Shown here: one piece after another, positions 1-11,649 of the stretch
Layout: the number at the start of each line of letters is the position of its first letter
How positions within the stretch are numbered: position 1 is the stretch's first letter
DNA from: Megachile rotundata
Taxonomy: Eukaryota; Arthropoda; Insecta; Hymenoptera; Megachilidae
Assembly: GCF_050947335.1 (NCBI RefSeq)
Contig: NC_134995.1
Coordinates: 4,006,501-4,070,500, forward strand
Direction: 5' to 3'
Length of the DNA: 64,000 nucleotides
Made by a program: the position numbers and the translations under genes
Notes under the pieces: generated by a model
What the model saw: the letters and a program-made list of their open reading frames with translations, nothing else
The model's database searches: none
What the model was told of the DNA's origin: nothing

Positions 1-1542
1 ACCCTGTATGTATACGTTTATGTCAACAATAAATATACAAAGTAAAATTCCGACTATTCTTAAATTTTGTCATAATACCAACGTGACCTAAAATTTTACA
101 ATATACTTTTAATCATCTTTCTTATATTATAAGGTCATATGAGTTCTTCAGAATGCTGAAAAAAAAAGAAGAAGGAAAAAATTGAATATAAAAGGATGTT
201 TGTGCAGTAAAAATTCTTTAAAACATGCACTTAGTTATTATGTTGCCAGTAAAAAGTTTCATGTGGTATAATTAATTCAGGTCAAAAAAGTTAATTATTA
301 TTGTTCAAACGAATTATTATAAGTAAAATAAGATCATTCCACAAAATATTACGATCTTGCGTTCTATACTAAATGACGAAAGTAAATAAATTAATATATA
401 TTTAATATTTGGGACAGTAATAATTAATAATTGCTTTCAAGACATGTCATGAATATTGTTCAATTACTGGACCATATGAACATTTTCAAATTTTAATTAA
501 TTTAAAACTTCTTCGTTCATAAATGAGGATTTTTAATATTTTATCTGAAAATAGACATTTTATACATTTAGTAAAACGTATTTAGTTATAATTTTACATT
601 ACCTAAATATAACAGAAATTGCTATTATCTTAACTGTTTCCTTAGTCGTTTCACCACTATGACATTTCGCTTAGCGATCCTCAAGGGAGTGATAGTAAAA
701 TGTTCCTCAGTACTGATCTAAACTGAATGTGATTTCAGGAGACAGTAAAATTCATATTTATATGTTTAAAGACATATTTTTACTACGATAATAAGACAAA
801 TATATTTATAGATTTAATTTGAACCACTAAAGTTTCTTTTGTGACGGAATCAATTTATTTATTACAAGGACCGAAAAGTATTCAAAATTTCTTCGATGAC
901 TTCAAAGTTTTTCTATAAAAAATCGAAGGACTTTTTTAAAAAGGGAATCGAACAGTTACGCTGGCAAAAAGCGTTAGAAAATGATGGATATTATTTTGTT
1001 GATTAGAATTTAAAATTTCTTTAATAAATAAATGTTTTTCAAAAGCAAATAAAATTTCGATTACTTTTCGGTACCCCTAATAGATTACTGTTAATTCAAC
1101 TTTTATAATCTTAATTCTAATATTTGTATGAGGACGAATTTTCATTATAAAGTAACCGAATAAATATTCTTATTGTTATAACATGAAATAATAAAATTTG
1201 TTCCGTTATAGAACCTATTAGTACTGTTGGAAATCGGTCAATGACGGCGAATATACAATTTAAATAGAGCGCCAGGTTCTTTTGTTTTTCTAGATTACTA
1301 GCTTTCTTTTACCGTGTTTATGTTACCTATTGTGTTCACCTGCGGTCTATATGAAGAGTGTTATGAAGTAAAGAGCATGTGTTTTCTTTCTTATTATATA
1401 ATTTTTATTTCCATATTATTATTTTTCAATTATTCAATAAAGTGAGTGTTGGCCAACCATATTACACATGTTTTATTTAGTGTGTCCATAAATAAAATCA
1501 CAACAAGTACTATTTTTTGACGAAACTACGATTTTCTGTTAT
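1..1542. other. AT-rich intergenic or intronic DNA
   Basis: No open frame, splice-flanked exon or RNA gene is recognisable here. The sequence is AT-rich with homopolymer runs. A 20-bp segment near 678-697 recurs inverted near 2225-2244, too short to define an element. Confidence 0.6.
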
Positions 1543-1633
1543 TTAACACTATTCCTACCGACACTTCACGTATACCTATTCCTACCGCGACCGGTCAAAT
1601 GACCGGTCTTTAGCACAACTTATATTTTTTAAA
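1543..1633 (-). mobile_element. Solo end of a piggyBac-like element
   Basis: Starting at a TTAA (1543-1546), about 90 bp match the reverse complement of the right end of the larger element at 21595-22995 almost base for base. Shared parts are the terminal CACTATTCCTACCG, a second copy of TTCCTACCGCG, and the subterminal palindrome GACCGGTCAAATGACCGGTC. Similarity stops in an A/T run after AGCACAACTTATATTTTTT. No partner end is visible nearby, so this is a solo or truncated terminus. TTAA target use is typical of the piggyBac superfamily. Confidence 0.75.
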
Positions 1634-3887
1634 CATACACTTCTATGTCGTATTTCCAACGTTATGTATTTCTCATGTGCTATATTCAATTAATGATAAT
1701 TCGAGTGCAAAACGCGGTTAAATTTAAATCCAGTTTTTCAGAAAAATATTGTTTTTTTTTATATGAAAGTAACTTTATTGTGGCTACATACCATAGCATA
1801 TAGCACTAGAGTGTCTATCTTGTTAAAAACGAGTTTATTCTTTGCGCAGTCTGTATACGTACCTACTACACATTTTGTAATAAGAAATAAATTTTTCTTT
1901 CCAATATTTATTTCAATCTTTTTCTCTAACCAAGGTTTAATCTTTACCTTTACTAAACATAAATTAAAACAGCAATAATTTTTCTATATGTTAGAATAAA
2001 TTAAAAGAATTGATACTATAACCGAATAAGTTTCAATATTTTGCATTAAATCGATAGAAATATTTGTTTTGTTATTTTGTTATGCAAATTTTGCATACAA
2101 ACAGATTTCATTTTACCACCGCCTGAGGTGATCTTTTTTCTTCTAAACGGGTGATCTCTCTTCATTTTTCGTCCCATTCCGAAGTGTATAGCAACAACCT
2201 ATCAGAAACGCACACATGGTTTCCTATCACTCCCTGGAGGATCAATAAAAGTCAATAGTGATCCCCTAATCAGAGTCAAATAAATAGTCCTCAAAGTTAG
2301 GTCGATGTGGCTATTTTTCAGCACAATCCACATCAAGGTGTTTTATTTGATACGAACATTACATGTTAACTAAAAGATACAAATACCAAAAAACTTTTAG
2401 CTAAAATTAGCTTTAGATTAGTTAAAATTAGATTAGCTTTTAGCTTCAAATAATGAAGATTGTTTTAATTTTTATATATTATACATTGTTGTTTTATCAC
2501 GAAAAAACATTACTTAATCTTCATCTGTTTTTACAAATTTTTTATTATAAATTAGAACAAATAGGTATACAATTTCATTTTATAAAAACAGTAAAAGATT
2601 TTTCTAAATATGTTCTGTGAGTGATATTTATTGTTCCACTTATGTATGTGTATGTGTTCGGTATGTGATTCAATTGTAACAATACATTAAATGTTACGTT
2701 ATTATCATAAAATAATGTATTATCACTAAAACTTATTATTCGTATAACTTATATGCTTCAATTCCAAATATTTCATGCTTTATTTTCTGTTGCGTTAGAA
2801 ATTAATTCATACATTTATTTCGTTTTTTTTTTTATAAATTAATTTCTGTTTACTAGAAACTGGTAGTAGTAATTAAAGTATATACTGTCATTTCATGGAT
2901 CTGATCAAAATGCCGAGAAGTTAAAAAATCGTTAGTGACCCATTAAGGATCGCGTTCATAACCGGAAACTGTTTTCATCTGACTTTTAAAACATTCGTTA
3001 CAAAAATTTTTAATTGCATAAATATGGTATTCAAAGAGATCAAAATGTAACTTTTATATCGCAGCACTGCAATCGTGATGGTTAAATGGAGAAACTTTTG
3101 CGTTACGGTAAGATTACTACTCCCACCACGAGAATTTTCAAACCAGTGCGTACAGTCAAGAGCAAATCAGGTTTCTCTGAGGAAAATGTGCTAACCAAAT
3201 ATAAAGAGAACTTTCACTTGTTCATTTCTAGGAACTTTTGAGGACTTCAAAGTTATTGATACGATTAATTTTAATAATATCAACAAAAATTTTAATAATG
3301 TCAAATATTTGACATTAAGTGGCAGAAAAAGTAGTGAACTTAATCAGAAGTGACTTTGGCAACCTTATGGTGGTTGTTTCGCATTTGTTTCTTTGCAACA
3401 ATTGTGTGCGTTTACATTAGCATTTGTTTCATACTTGTACCTTCCAAAATTTGATTTTATTAAACATACGTTATTTATTGTTGTCCAAAAGTAGCTGACT
3501 ACCCTGCGGGGAAGTCTACTGATGAGTACTGTACTCGTAAAATCTTCATTTTTGCAATCATCGAGGTGCATAGTCGAATTTATGAAATCGACTCGTCGAA
3601 CGTCGAACCATGCATGTATATGCGATGTACGAGAGAGACGAGCCGATTTCGTAAATTAGACTATGAGGCCCGATGATGGCAAAAATAAAGTTTTTACGAG
3701 TACAGCACTCATTTACAGTTTCGATTTAAACGGTTATTTGAGGAACCTATCATTAATATAAATTAGGTGTTAGGTGTATTTAAAGAAAGAGAATATAGGA
3801 AATTATTGCTTCTTCATGTCAAATTCTTGCTACAATTGAGACCCCGAAAGTCATTTTGAACTTGACTCATCACATTAGACCTTACAA
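1634..3887. other. AT-rich DNA, nothing recognised
   Basis: Short frames such as those at 1763-1978 and 3365-3571 show no domain, no signal peptide with a plausible gene context, and AT-driven composition. I treat them as chance. Confidence 0.55.
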
Positions 3888-3925
3888 CTTTAACTGCCAC
3901 TTCACCTACATATGAGTGACACCGA
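3888..3925 (+). repeat. Isolated end of an ACGTTGACTGCCAC-type MITE
   Basis: The segment reads TTAACTGCCACTTCACC and then an ATATGAGTGACACC stretch. It matches, position by position with a few changes, the reverse complement of the right end of the element at about 6780-7021. Only one end is seen here. Confidence 0.5.
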
Positions 3926-5721
3926 AACATTCGAATAAATTTGTCACTTATATTATGAACCTTTTTAGTAACAACATTTGCGAAATACAATTGTCATTCA
4001 CTTATTTTTCTTTTATTTTGTAATATGTTTCCTCTTGAATTTTCGAAATATCATTTTTACTATTCTTTTATAATTACAAATATGCTTATTTATGAACTAT
4101 CGAATTTTACATACATATGCTCTTCATCAATTTAAGTATTTCACAAATCTCTGATTATATTTGAAAATGATTTTTATTAGTACCAATTTACTATATTTAA
4201 TTGGTCTCAAATTAGAAATTAATTCCTTGATAATATATATTTATGCCACCAATTAAGAAGAACCTAATTGTTTTGTTTGTATACGCTGTGCTCAAAATCG
4301 AAAAAAGAACAGATACACTTACGAATACAAAAACGTCTTATAGCATAACATAATTTCGACTGTTGGAATGTTACGTACTTATTTTCTATTACAACAGCAA
4401 CTGAATGGATACTTTTACTATACATATAACTCTCTTTTAATATTAAAATAAATACATCCACATCATAATTTAACTTCTTTATTTTATGTTTTTTAAAACT
4501 TTGACTGCCATTGCAGCCATACATGGACGATATCTAAATTGTTATATAAATCTGACATCTATATTATTAAAAATTTATTCACTTATCTAATTGAAAATAC
4601 CCGAATTAACTACTTTAACACCGAACCTACTGGCATATAATGTGTACTTAATTTGAAATTAAAAATGAAGTTAAAAAATAAATAAACAAACAACGAAACA
4701 TAAATTAGTACACATCTTGATGAAAATCAATGCTGATTTCAAGGAATGTACTTTAACAAAATGTGTATCTTATAAAAAAAAACTTGTGGAGCGGTCATTT
4801 AGCCGGTTTGGTAGTTTTAGTGTTAAACTAGGAAAATTAAAAATAATAAGATAATTTTAAATATTCGGTAAGATTTGTTAAAAATAAAAATGTTACTTAA
4901 TGAAAAGAATGCGTGATTGTGAGTCGTAATTTCCGCGTTGGGGAAATGAGTTTAGAGGGCGACAAGATTTCCGCTCGTTTTTTGTATATCCCTCGTGACG
5001 TTAGAAATGCACAAGCCTCGTGTCAGCAAACAGAATCAAAGTGTATTCTGGATTTATTTTTGCTTCACTTAATAAAAGTATGTTTTTATTTTTCAAATAT
5101 TAAACAGTTAAATATTTGTTTTGTTTTTTTTTGTATATTAGGAAACCCTAACCAAATGATGCAACACTTAATACAATTTTCGATGGAATATAGGAGGTTA
5201 TTATATTTAAAATAACATAAAAACACAATAACTTTTAAACGACTAAATGAATTTATTGTTCAAGAAAAACGATTTGGAAGGACCTCTTTAAAATTTGTTA
5301 ATAATACTTGATTTATGAATATTAAAAATGCAATTCTAAATAACCCATTATATTTTATACGTGTGAAAAATTATAATATCAGAGAAACAATAGTGAAGAA
5401 ATATGTAGATTTGACTAAAATGCGAAGATCCGATCAAAATCGAGCGGTATCTTACAAGTAATCGATAAATGCACGAACTTGATTACCGACTTCTCAATAC
5501 ATTTATTTTTGCTAATTTCATTGAAATGAAAATTCAACAATTTTAATTCCTTCATTATGGTAGTCAACAGGTTATTGACATTTTCGCTATAAGTACAAAA
5601 AGAACAAACATCTAATTTTATTATTTTATTAAAAATTAACTTAAGATTTACAAAATAATTTATTCCCTATGAAATCAAGCTAATCAGCTTGAGTCAACCA
5701 ATTGGATAAATGAGTAGTAGT
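3926..5721. other. AT-rich DNA, no supported gene
   Basis: A 100-codon frame runs 4913-5215. Its first third is a little GC-richer (4910-5040), but the remainder is T-rich and hydrophobic by composition. I see no motif, no paired splice sites that would make it a convincing exon, and no homologue I recognise. Confidence 0.5.
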
Positions 5722-5958
5722 TTAACCCTTCACCCTATGATTTTCTCGGCAATTGTTGCAGTTATAGCTAACTAATTACCACTGCAATGTTAAGATAAAT
5801 GAAAGAAGTTGAAATGTCAACTACATTTCGCGTTTTGCAACCTTTCGCTTAGAGTGTAATCGGTTTTCAATTCTTGTGCAAATACGATTGAGGTTTGTCA
5901 CATTTGCACTGTAATATGCATCACGAGTCTGACTCGATGTTATAAGTTAATGGGTTAA
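5722..5958. mobile_element. TTAA-flanked MITE, GGG/CCC-ended (piggyBac-like)
   Basis: TTAA at 5722-5725 is followed by CCCTTCACCC. The other end is AATGGG followed by TTAA (5955-5958). The pattern TTAA-CCC...GGG-TTAA is the piggyBac superfamily signature. Near the right end is the subterminal dyad ATGCATCACGAGTCTGACTCG. A decayed relative of this right half lies at 45770-45890, and a similar dyad occurs in the element at 50809-51059. There is no coding capacity, so it is non-autonomous. Confidence 0.65.
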
Positions 5959-6779
5959 TTCAAAAATATATACTAGATATCGTATGTACGTTGCAGAATT
6001 AAATAATCATAACATCATTACGATATACTATATTTATTTCTATAACGTTTGCACATTCTATATTTAATAAAACAGAAATACTGTCTAATTAAACTTGTAC
6101 TGTTTTAGTGTGACAATCAGTGAACTATTGGAATCAACGCTTCACATAAAGAAGTTAATTTCTGGAAGACTGAGTTTGCTTCGCATATTTATTTAATAAT
6201 TCAATTATACATCAATTTTAATAATTTTGTAAAAGTTATTGTATCGCGAACAGAACACTTGACTATGCAAATCAAACACATATATTTATGTGTATCTTTT
6301 TGTGAGTAAATTCCTTTAAAAGGATGACGCGGGCGACATCTGTTTGTGACGCGTACATACATTGACACGTTATATATTTTGAAGCACATTCTTCTCTCAA
6401 AATGCTTTTAATTCTGTAGATTTTCAAAATTATTTTTCATATGAAATATTATACACAAAAATTCTGCTCTATATTTTCGACTTATTTTTTACTAGGGATC
6501 ATACCCTATTTCATTTTACCATTGTATCTGAAACACACTTGTTATACTTGGACCATAAGCGTGAATTTTAATTTATTTGAATTTAAATTTATACTGTAAA
6601 TTCTACGGAATTCTTAATAATGCTGGTTAAAAAGAATTAATAATCGATAATCAGAATTACATTTTTAGACTAATTTATGATTTTTTAATAAGCCTCTTTG
6701 GGACTCGGGAGATAGTCCAGGCTCTCGCAGGGTTACAGGACATTTTTACAATTTGGTACACTCTGACACGGTCATGAAC
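5959..6779. other. AT-rich DNA with one small GC patch
   Basis: Nothing coding is supported. A GC-richer patch at about 6695-6740 (GGACTCGGGAGATAGTCC and neighbours) is unassigned. Confidence 0.5.
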
Positions 6780-7021
6780 TCTTACGTTGACTGCCACACT
6801 AAAACAATTTTCAATTACATCCAGTAGTGTTTTAATTTTTAATTAATTTTTCCAAATATTTTCACAATATCTTGTTACATTTATTTTCCCTAGATTCATG
6901 TAATTAATGCGAGAATTTTCGATTAGGAAAGTGAATAAATTTTTAACAATATACATGTTAAATCAGTATAGATACTTAAGTGTCACTCATATATGGGTGA
7001 TGTGGCAGTCAACGTGTTATG
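6780..7021. mobile_element. MITE with ACGTTGACTGCCAC terminal inverted repeats
   Basis: ACGTTGACTGCCACAC at 6784-6799 faces its reverse complement TGTGGCAGTCAACGT at 7001-7015, 232 bp apart end to end. The outer bases (CTT at left, GTTAT at right) look like an eroded TTAA. Just inside the right end is CACTCATATATGGGTG, a short dyad also present in the solo end at 3888-3925. No coding capacity. The 6907-7152 frame overlaps the right end and is chance. Confidence 0.6.
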
Positions 7022-8199
7022 AGGGTCCTGACTTTTCATCGCTTGAAAACAGGAGTCACTATCCAAGCTTCTTACAATTAGTTAACACTACATGTAATAA
7101 AGTACAGAGCACTAACACTCAGTCTTCATTTTCAGACTATCCTACACATTAAATACATTTGTTGGTGCGTTCAAACTGGGAAATAGATATTAAATTCATT
7201 AAAACAATTGTGGAACCCCATTAACTATTATTACTTTTCGCTACTTTAAAAATTCCGAACGAAAAGTCATAATTTTCATCCAAAGTTAAATACAAATCTT
7301 CCTTTTTGCGTATATTAAATCTTTTGCTACTTTTCCTGAGAGAATACTGGAGTACGATGTTAACCAATACTTTGTAACATATTTTAAATTCAAAAGCAAA
7401 AGTTTGTTTGTGTAGAAAAATTTCGTGTAAAAGTTGAAATATATGACAAGTTATTGATTTTTTCGACGATGTATCTCTCGATACCTTTTTATTCAAAATG
7501 TTCCGAAGAATAGATCTGTGTAAAAACAAATATCTATGTAGTTTCATTTTCGATGTATATACATATATCTCATACTTTTATAGGAAATATTTTACTTTAG
7601 AATTTAAAATATTTCACGAACTGTTGATTTTTTTTACAATGTATCCTGACTTTTTTTGGATTCGATGTATGACAAAACTCATCGGTTTCCATTAAAAAAA
7701 AAGTACATACACCATTGCGCTCGCAAAATATGCAATCGTTGATCTATCGTTCACTTTGAAGCATTTCTCTTTTTCCTCAGATATTTTTTTCGAACTTTGA
7801 TGATAAAATAAATGTTATTACAGCTGCGTGAATTACTTTGTATATATTTGATTAAATATGCGAGACTCTTATAAAAAATTCGAAAAATAATTTAATTTTT
7901 TATCTATTTTGTTGACTGAGAATAATACAAGTCGAAATAATGAAACAATTTGCAAATACACAAATGAACAGCAAGAGTAAAATGTAAAGCAGCAATTATG
8001 TACGTTAACAGAATTCAGGCGTTTATTTGGAAAGCGAGGCATAATCTATTTTTTATTATTGCAAGATATTTAAGGATCTGCATTTCAGTAAATTGAAACG
8101 CATTGGTAAGCACTAATAGACAAATTTAATGTATTTTTTGCTATTAAATAATGTATGTTTATTATCCAAAAATATGTGAAGTCCTGGTAATAAAAAATA
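7022..8199. other. AT-rich DNA, no supported gene
   Basis: Overlapping frames on both strands at 7221-7695 are built from T-rich DNA. There is a loose internal duplication (about 7390-7480 against 7560-7650). No domain is recognised. Confidence 0.5.
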
Positions 8200-8332
8200 A
8201 AGGTTTTAAAATAAAAATATTAAAATATTATTTTAAATATTTAAATATTACTAAAATATTATTTTAAAATATAAATATAATTAAAATAAAAATATAAATT
8301 AAAATATTATTTTAAATATTTAAATATTACAG
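8200..8332. repeat. AT-only low-complexity duplication
   Basis: A unit of about 31 bp, starting TTAAAATATTATTTTAAATA, occurs twice (8219-8250 and 8301-8331), separated by related A/T strings. This is simple-sequence expansion with no coding meaning. Confidence 0.75.
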
Positions 8333-8637
8333 TTGAAAGTATAACGTCACAGAAAATAATTCATTTTTAATAATAATTTCAATGAAATCATACGTTTCGG
8401 TTAACAATTTTCAATACTTTATATGTATATTTCGAATTTCATTCATTTAATATTTTAAAATATTTATGATGAACGGAAGGTACACATGACAAACAAATTT
8501 ATCATGTTGTATTTGATCTTGTTTTCTCATATGATGAAGGTAATTTTATATTTCCGCAATTACTTGGTCTTCCTTGTTGCGGTAATAAATCGAGAATTTT
8601 AAATTCAGCATGGCGTTCTATCGAAGCTATGTATAAC

Positions 8638-8892
8638 GGATAATAAAAATAAAATTCCTTGGAAAGAAGAATTTTATTAGAGTGACATTATTATCTAGAA
8701 AAGTATTAATTATGTTATTATTATCTACCACCTTCTCTTTCAGATGTATCCTAGTTATAATTTTCATTGAAATCATTCCGAGACATATTTTTTTATATGT
8801 GATATAACACAATTCGTAATTAATTTTCAAATAACAATGAAATTGTTAAGGGATTTTGTGCACCGATATAGAACCGTGTCGATTCTGTTCAG
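8638..8892 (+). repeat. Dispersed repeat, copy A (unclassified)
   Basis: About 255 bp align along their whole length with 45107-45361 in the same orientation. Shared landmarks in order are ATTCCTTGGAAA, a CTTTCAGATG block, AGTTATAATTTTCATTGAAA, AATAACAATGAAATTGTTAA, a GTGCACCGATA/GTGCATTGGTA pair and GAACCGTGT. The two copies differ by scattered substitutions and small indels. No open frame is conserved between them, and I see no TIR, TSD or poly-A end that would classify the family. Confidence 0.7.
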
Positions 8893-10084
8893 TATTCATT
8901 TGAGGGTTCAGAGTTAGAAAACGTTAACTCCAAAAACAATACGTTGGAGTCAGAGAATACTATATTTAACGTTTTTTGACCCTCAATAAATTTCATAAAA
9001 TCAATAAATATCACAAGTTTGCTAAAATGTGTAATACAGATTTCCAAGATACAGTTAATCGTTATTACATATAAAAAGAAATTATTTTTTCATTTGAATT
9101 AAGCAAAAATAAGAAGATATTTATAATAATGACGTAATATAACAGTGTAACTGAGAAAAGCAACTTATAGAACTCTGAACGTATTGATAATTTCTTTATC
9201 ATTTTTCAAATCATGCATTGAAACGACTAATTAATAGTTTAAATATGTTCCATCATGAAATATTCATACAGTAGATACTCAGCTATTGCCTTTTTAATTA
9301 CACTGCGTTTCAACCAATCACAATTCAGTAAAAAAGAATTAACCCTTAACGATCACACTATATTTCATTTTAGACAAATTCTTTAATGTCCTAGTTGAAA
9401 AATGATTAATTAAATATGGACTGAACTTGTGTTTTCCACATATGTATTTAACTAATTGTTCGTTCACTTGGTATATAAACTAAATAAAAATATTAATATA
9501 AGATATTTTGCATATTTCAATTTATTACATTATAAATTGAACACTGTTTTGATTAAAAAATATTACCAAAATAATTAACACCAAAAACTGCTATCTTTGC
9601 ATTTTCCAATTTAGAAATTAAAGTATTGTTATTATCGTGCTTTGTTAAATATCAAATGAAAGATGAGTTATGTTTTTCAGGTTTAGCTGCTTTTCAATTA
9701 TGAATTAGTAACATTACGACAGTTCTTCTTCAGTAGTCCAGTATTATGTTTTTAAACTAATAATAAGAATGTATTTCTAAAAAATCGTGTACATCAAAAT
9801 CATCATTAATAAAATTGTGTCTAAATTAAATTGTCTTCAGCTTCACTTTAATTAGAAAAATATACAAACTTTACTAGTACAAGTTTCATAACTAAAAGAA
9901 TAAAAAATATAAATGTTCAATCCTTGCATTGATATCATCCGAATAATTATTTTTACCAATTTTATTTTATTATAACAACCATCACTTTAAAGTCCGTGCA
10001 AAAATGAAATCGTGAAAAGAACCGTGTAAATCGGAAAATAGGTTGTATCGCAAAATATACATACTTGACACAGTGATTATCATT
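8893..10084. other. AT-rich DNA, nothing recognised
   Basis: AT-rich, with no supported exon. TTAACCCTTAACGATC near 9340 resembles a MITE end but has no visible partner. Confidence 0.5.
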
Positions 10085-10270
10085 TCAAATAATCCAACGA
10101 CGAAAGAAAGACATATAATTCAAGTTTAGGCCAAGACTGCAATCACACTTGTTACATAGAACCAAGTGGTTAATTAAAGGTATGTGTTTCTGACAAACGT
10201 CATGACTAATTGCAGTTGACGTGACACAGAACGTTGATAATATTATTACCAACAAATCTATAACATGCAC
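10085..10270 (-). pseudogene. Pacifastin-like secreted peptide, degenerate exon
   Basis: On the minus strand the frame reads a hydrophobic signal-like stretch (DLLVIILSTFCVTSTA) and then a mature part with C-x12-C-N-K-C-D-C-S-L-G. This is the spacing of the pacifastin light-chain serine-protease-inhibitor domain (C-x(9-12)-C-N-x-C-x-C-x(2-3)-G-x(3-6)-C-T-x3-C). In the last part, the places expected to hold C-T-x3-C hold Y-M-S-F-F-R at exactly the right spacing. Each difference is one base from the expected codon, so the inhibitor loop and two disulphides are lost. There is no in-frame ATG: the frame opens at a GTG after a TGA. A possible acceptor (TTATAG just before ATTTGTTGG) would make this a second exon. 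I infer a decayed copy or partial exon. A chance match is possible because the peptide is only 61 residues. Confidence 0.4.
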
Positions 10271-10537
10271 GTGTGCTCATTATTTTTTAATCTCTTCAGA
10301 TGTCTTGTACAGTATACGCACATGTTAATTTTACTTCCACCATCACATACTTTGATCTTTTTACCCAATACATTCATAGTATAAAGGATTATCAAAAGAA
10401 CAAAAAACTTAATGTTCATTCGACGGTTCATATAGATAAAGAAACATACATTGTTCCTGATGAAAGCATTATTCCAAAATTCGGTTACCCTCCCTTTCTC
10501 TGTACGGCAATTTTGGATAGCACACGAAATGCGACCA

Positions 10538-10630
10538 ATTTCTCCGTTTCAGCAACGCGACGCGAATATCGACAGACGTATACGAAGTTAAGTATTTAAA
10601 ACATTTATCTGGTGGTAGATGGGCTGTCAC
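10538..10630 (+). repeat. Left copy of a diverged direct duplication
   Basis: From TTTCTCCG through ACGAAGTTAAGTATTTAAAA to TCTGGTGGTAGATGGGCTGT this segment matches 11567-11641, with substitutions and a gap of about 17 bp. The two copies bracket the 10-bp array between them. The open frame ending at 10599 runs through it but has no domain. Confidence 0.75.
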
Positions 10631-10639
10631 TTAGGAATT

Positions 10640-11545
10640 CCGTGACCTGGGAATTTCAGGACATGAAAATTTAGGGATATGGTTATTTGGGGATCTTGGA
10701 ATTTGAGAAGCTATAGATGTGACAATTTAGAAACTTGGTGATTTAGAGGTTTGAAAATCTTGGAATTTGATAATCTAAGAATTTGGAAATATAGGGATTT
10801 GGAAAAGTAGGGATTTAGGAATATATGGATTTCGAAATGAAGATATTTGACAGTTCAGGAATATAAAGAACTTGAAATTTTAAATTTAGACTCGTGGAGC
10901 ATGGGAATTTAGGAATGTGGAAACTTGGAGATGTAAAGACTTGGACATCAACAAACTTATCGACGTAAGGACTTGAAAATCTAGAAATATGGAAATATGA
11001 AGATTTGGAAATGTAAACAATCTAAGAATCTAAGAAATTAAGAATCCAGGCATTTCGGAATCAACAAATTTGGTAATCCGGGGATTTCGGAATATATGGA
11101 TTTAAGTATACAAAAGTTTGTAAGTGCAAGGATTTCAAAATCTATATAGAATGTTAAAGACTTAGAAATCTAGGAACTAGGAGATATAATGACATGGGAA
11201 TTTAACTACATGGAGATTTATAAGGTATTTGAAAATCTAAGGAATTTAGGGACATAGGGATAAAAATCTAAAAATTTAAAAATGTAAGGGTTTGAAAATG
11301 TAAATACACAGAAAATTAGGGATTTGGCAATCACAGATCTTCATGATACAACGAATTGGGCATATAACCATCTAGATAATAGAGAATGCAGAAATGAACC
11401 CAAGGAATGTGAACTCTTAGAAATTTAAAAATTATTGAAATTAAATTTTCAGTATTCAGAAATCTAAGTATTTAGGATTCTAGGGATTTAAGAAAGTAGC
11501 TATACAGATTTATGAATTTAGCTGCGGAAAGATTTGGAAATTCGG
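10640..11545 (+). repeat. Degenerate ~10-bp array, GGAATTTAG type
   Basis: Roughly 900 bp in which short words such as GGAATTT, GGGATTTAG, GAAATTTGG and GGAATATGG follow one another about every 9-11 bp. The unit is diverged but all copies stay in the same orientation. The array starts and ends next to the two copies of a direct duplication. The same word family occurs at 31780-34030, 38870-39230, 42590-42675, 47060-47400 and 54840-55270. Confidence 0.8.
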
Positions 11546-11566
11546 TTACAGATCAATTTCAGTGAA

Positions 11567-11641
11567 TTTCTCCGCTGGAACAACGCTACGTTATACGAAG
11601 TTAAGTATCCAAAACGTTTATCTGGTGGTAGATGGGTTGTC
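11567..11641 (+). repeat. Right copy of a diverged direct duplication
   Basis: Partner of 10538-10630, with the shared string TCTGGTGGTAGATGGG. It leads straight into the CpG-rich block beginning near 11650. Confidence 0.75.
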
Positions 11642-11649
11642 AGCAGGTA

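Noticed and set aside
678..2244. A 20-bp word near 678-697 recurring inverted near 2225-2244
   Set aside because: Similarity does not extend beyond about 20 bp, with one mismatch, and no target duplication marks an element.
9338..9360. TTAACCCTTAACGATC as a MITE end
   Set aside because: No matching opposite end found within a plausible distance.
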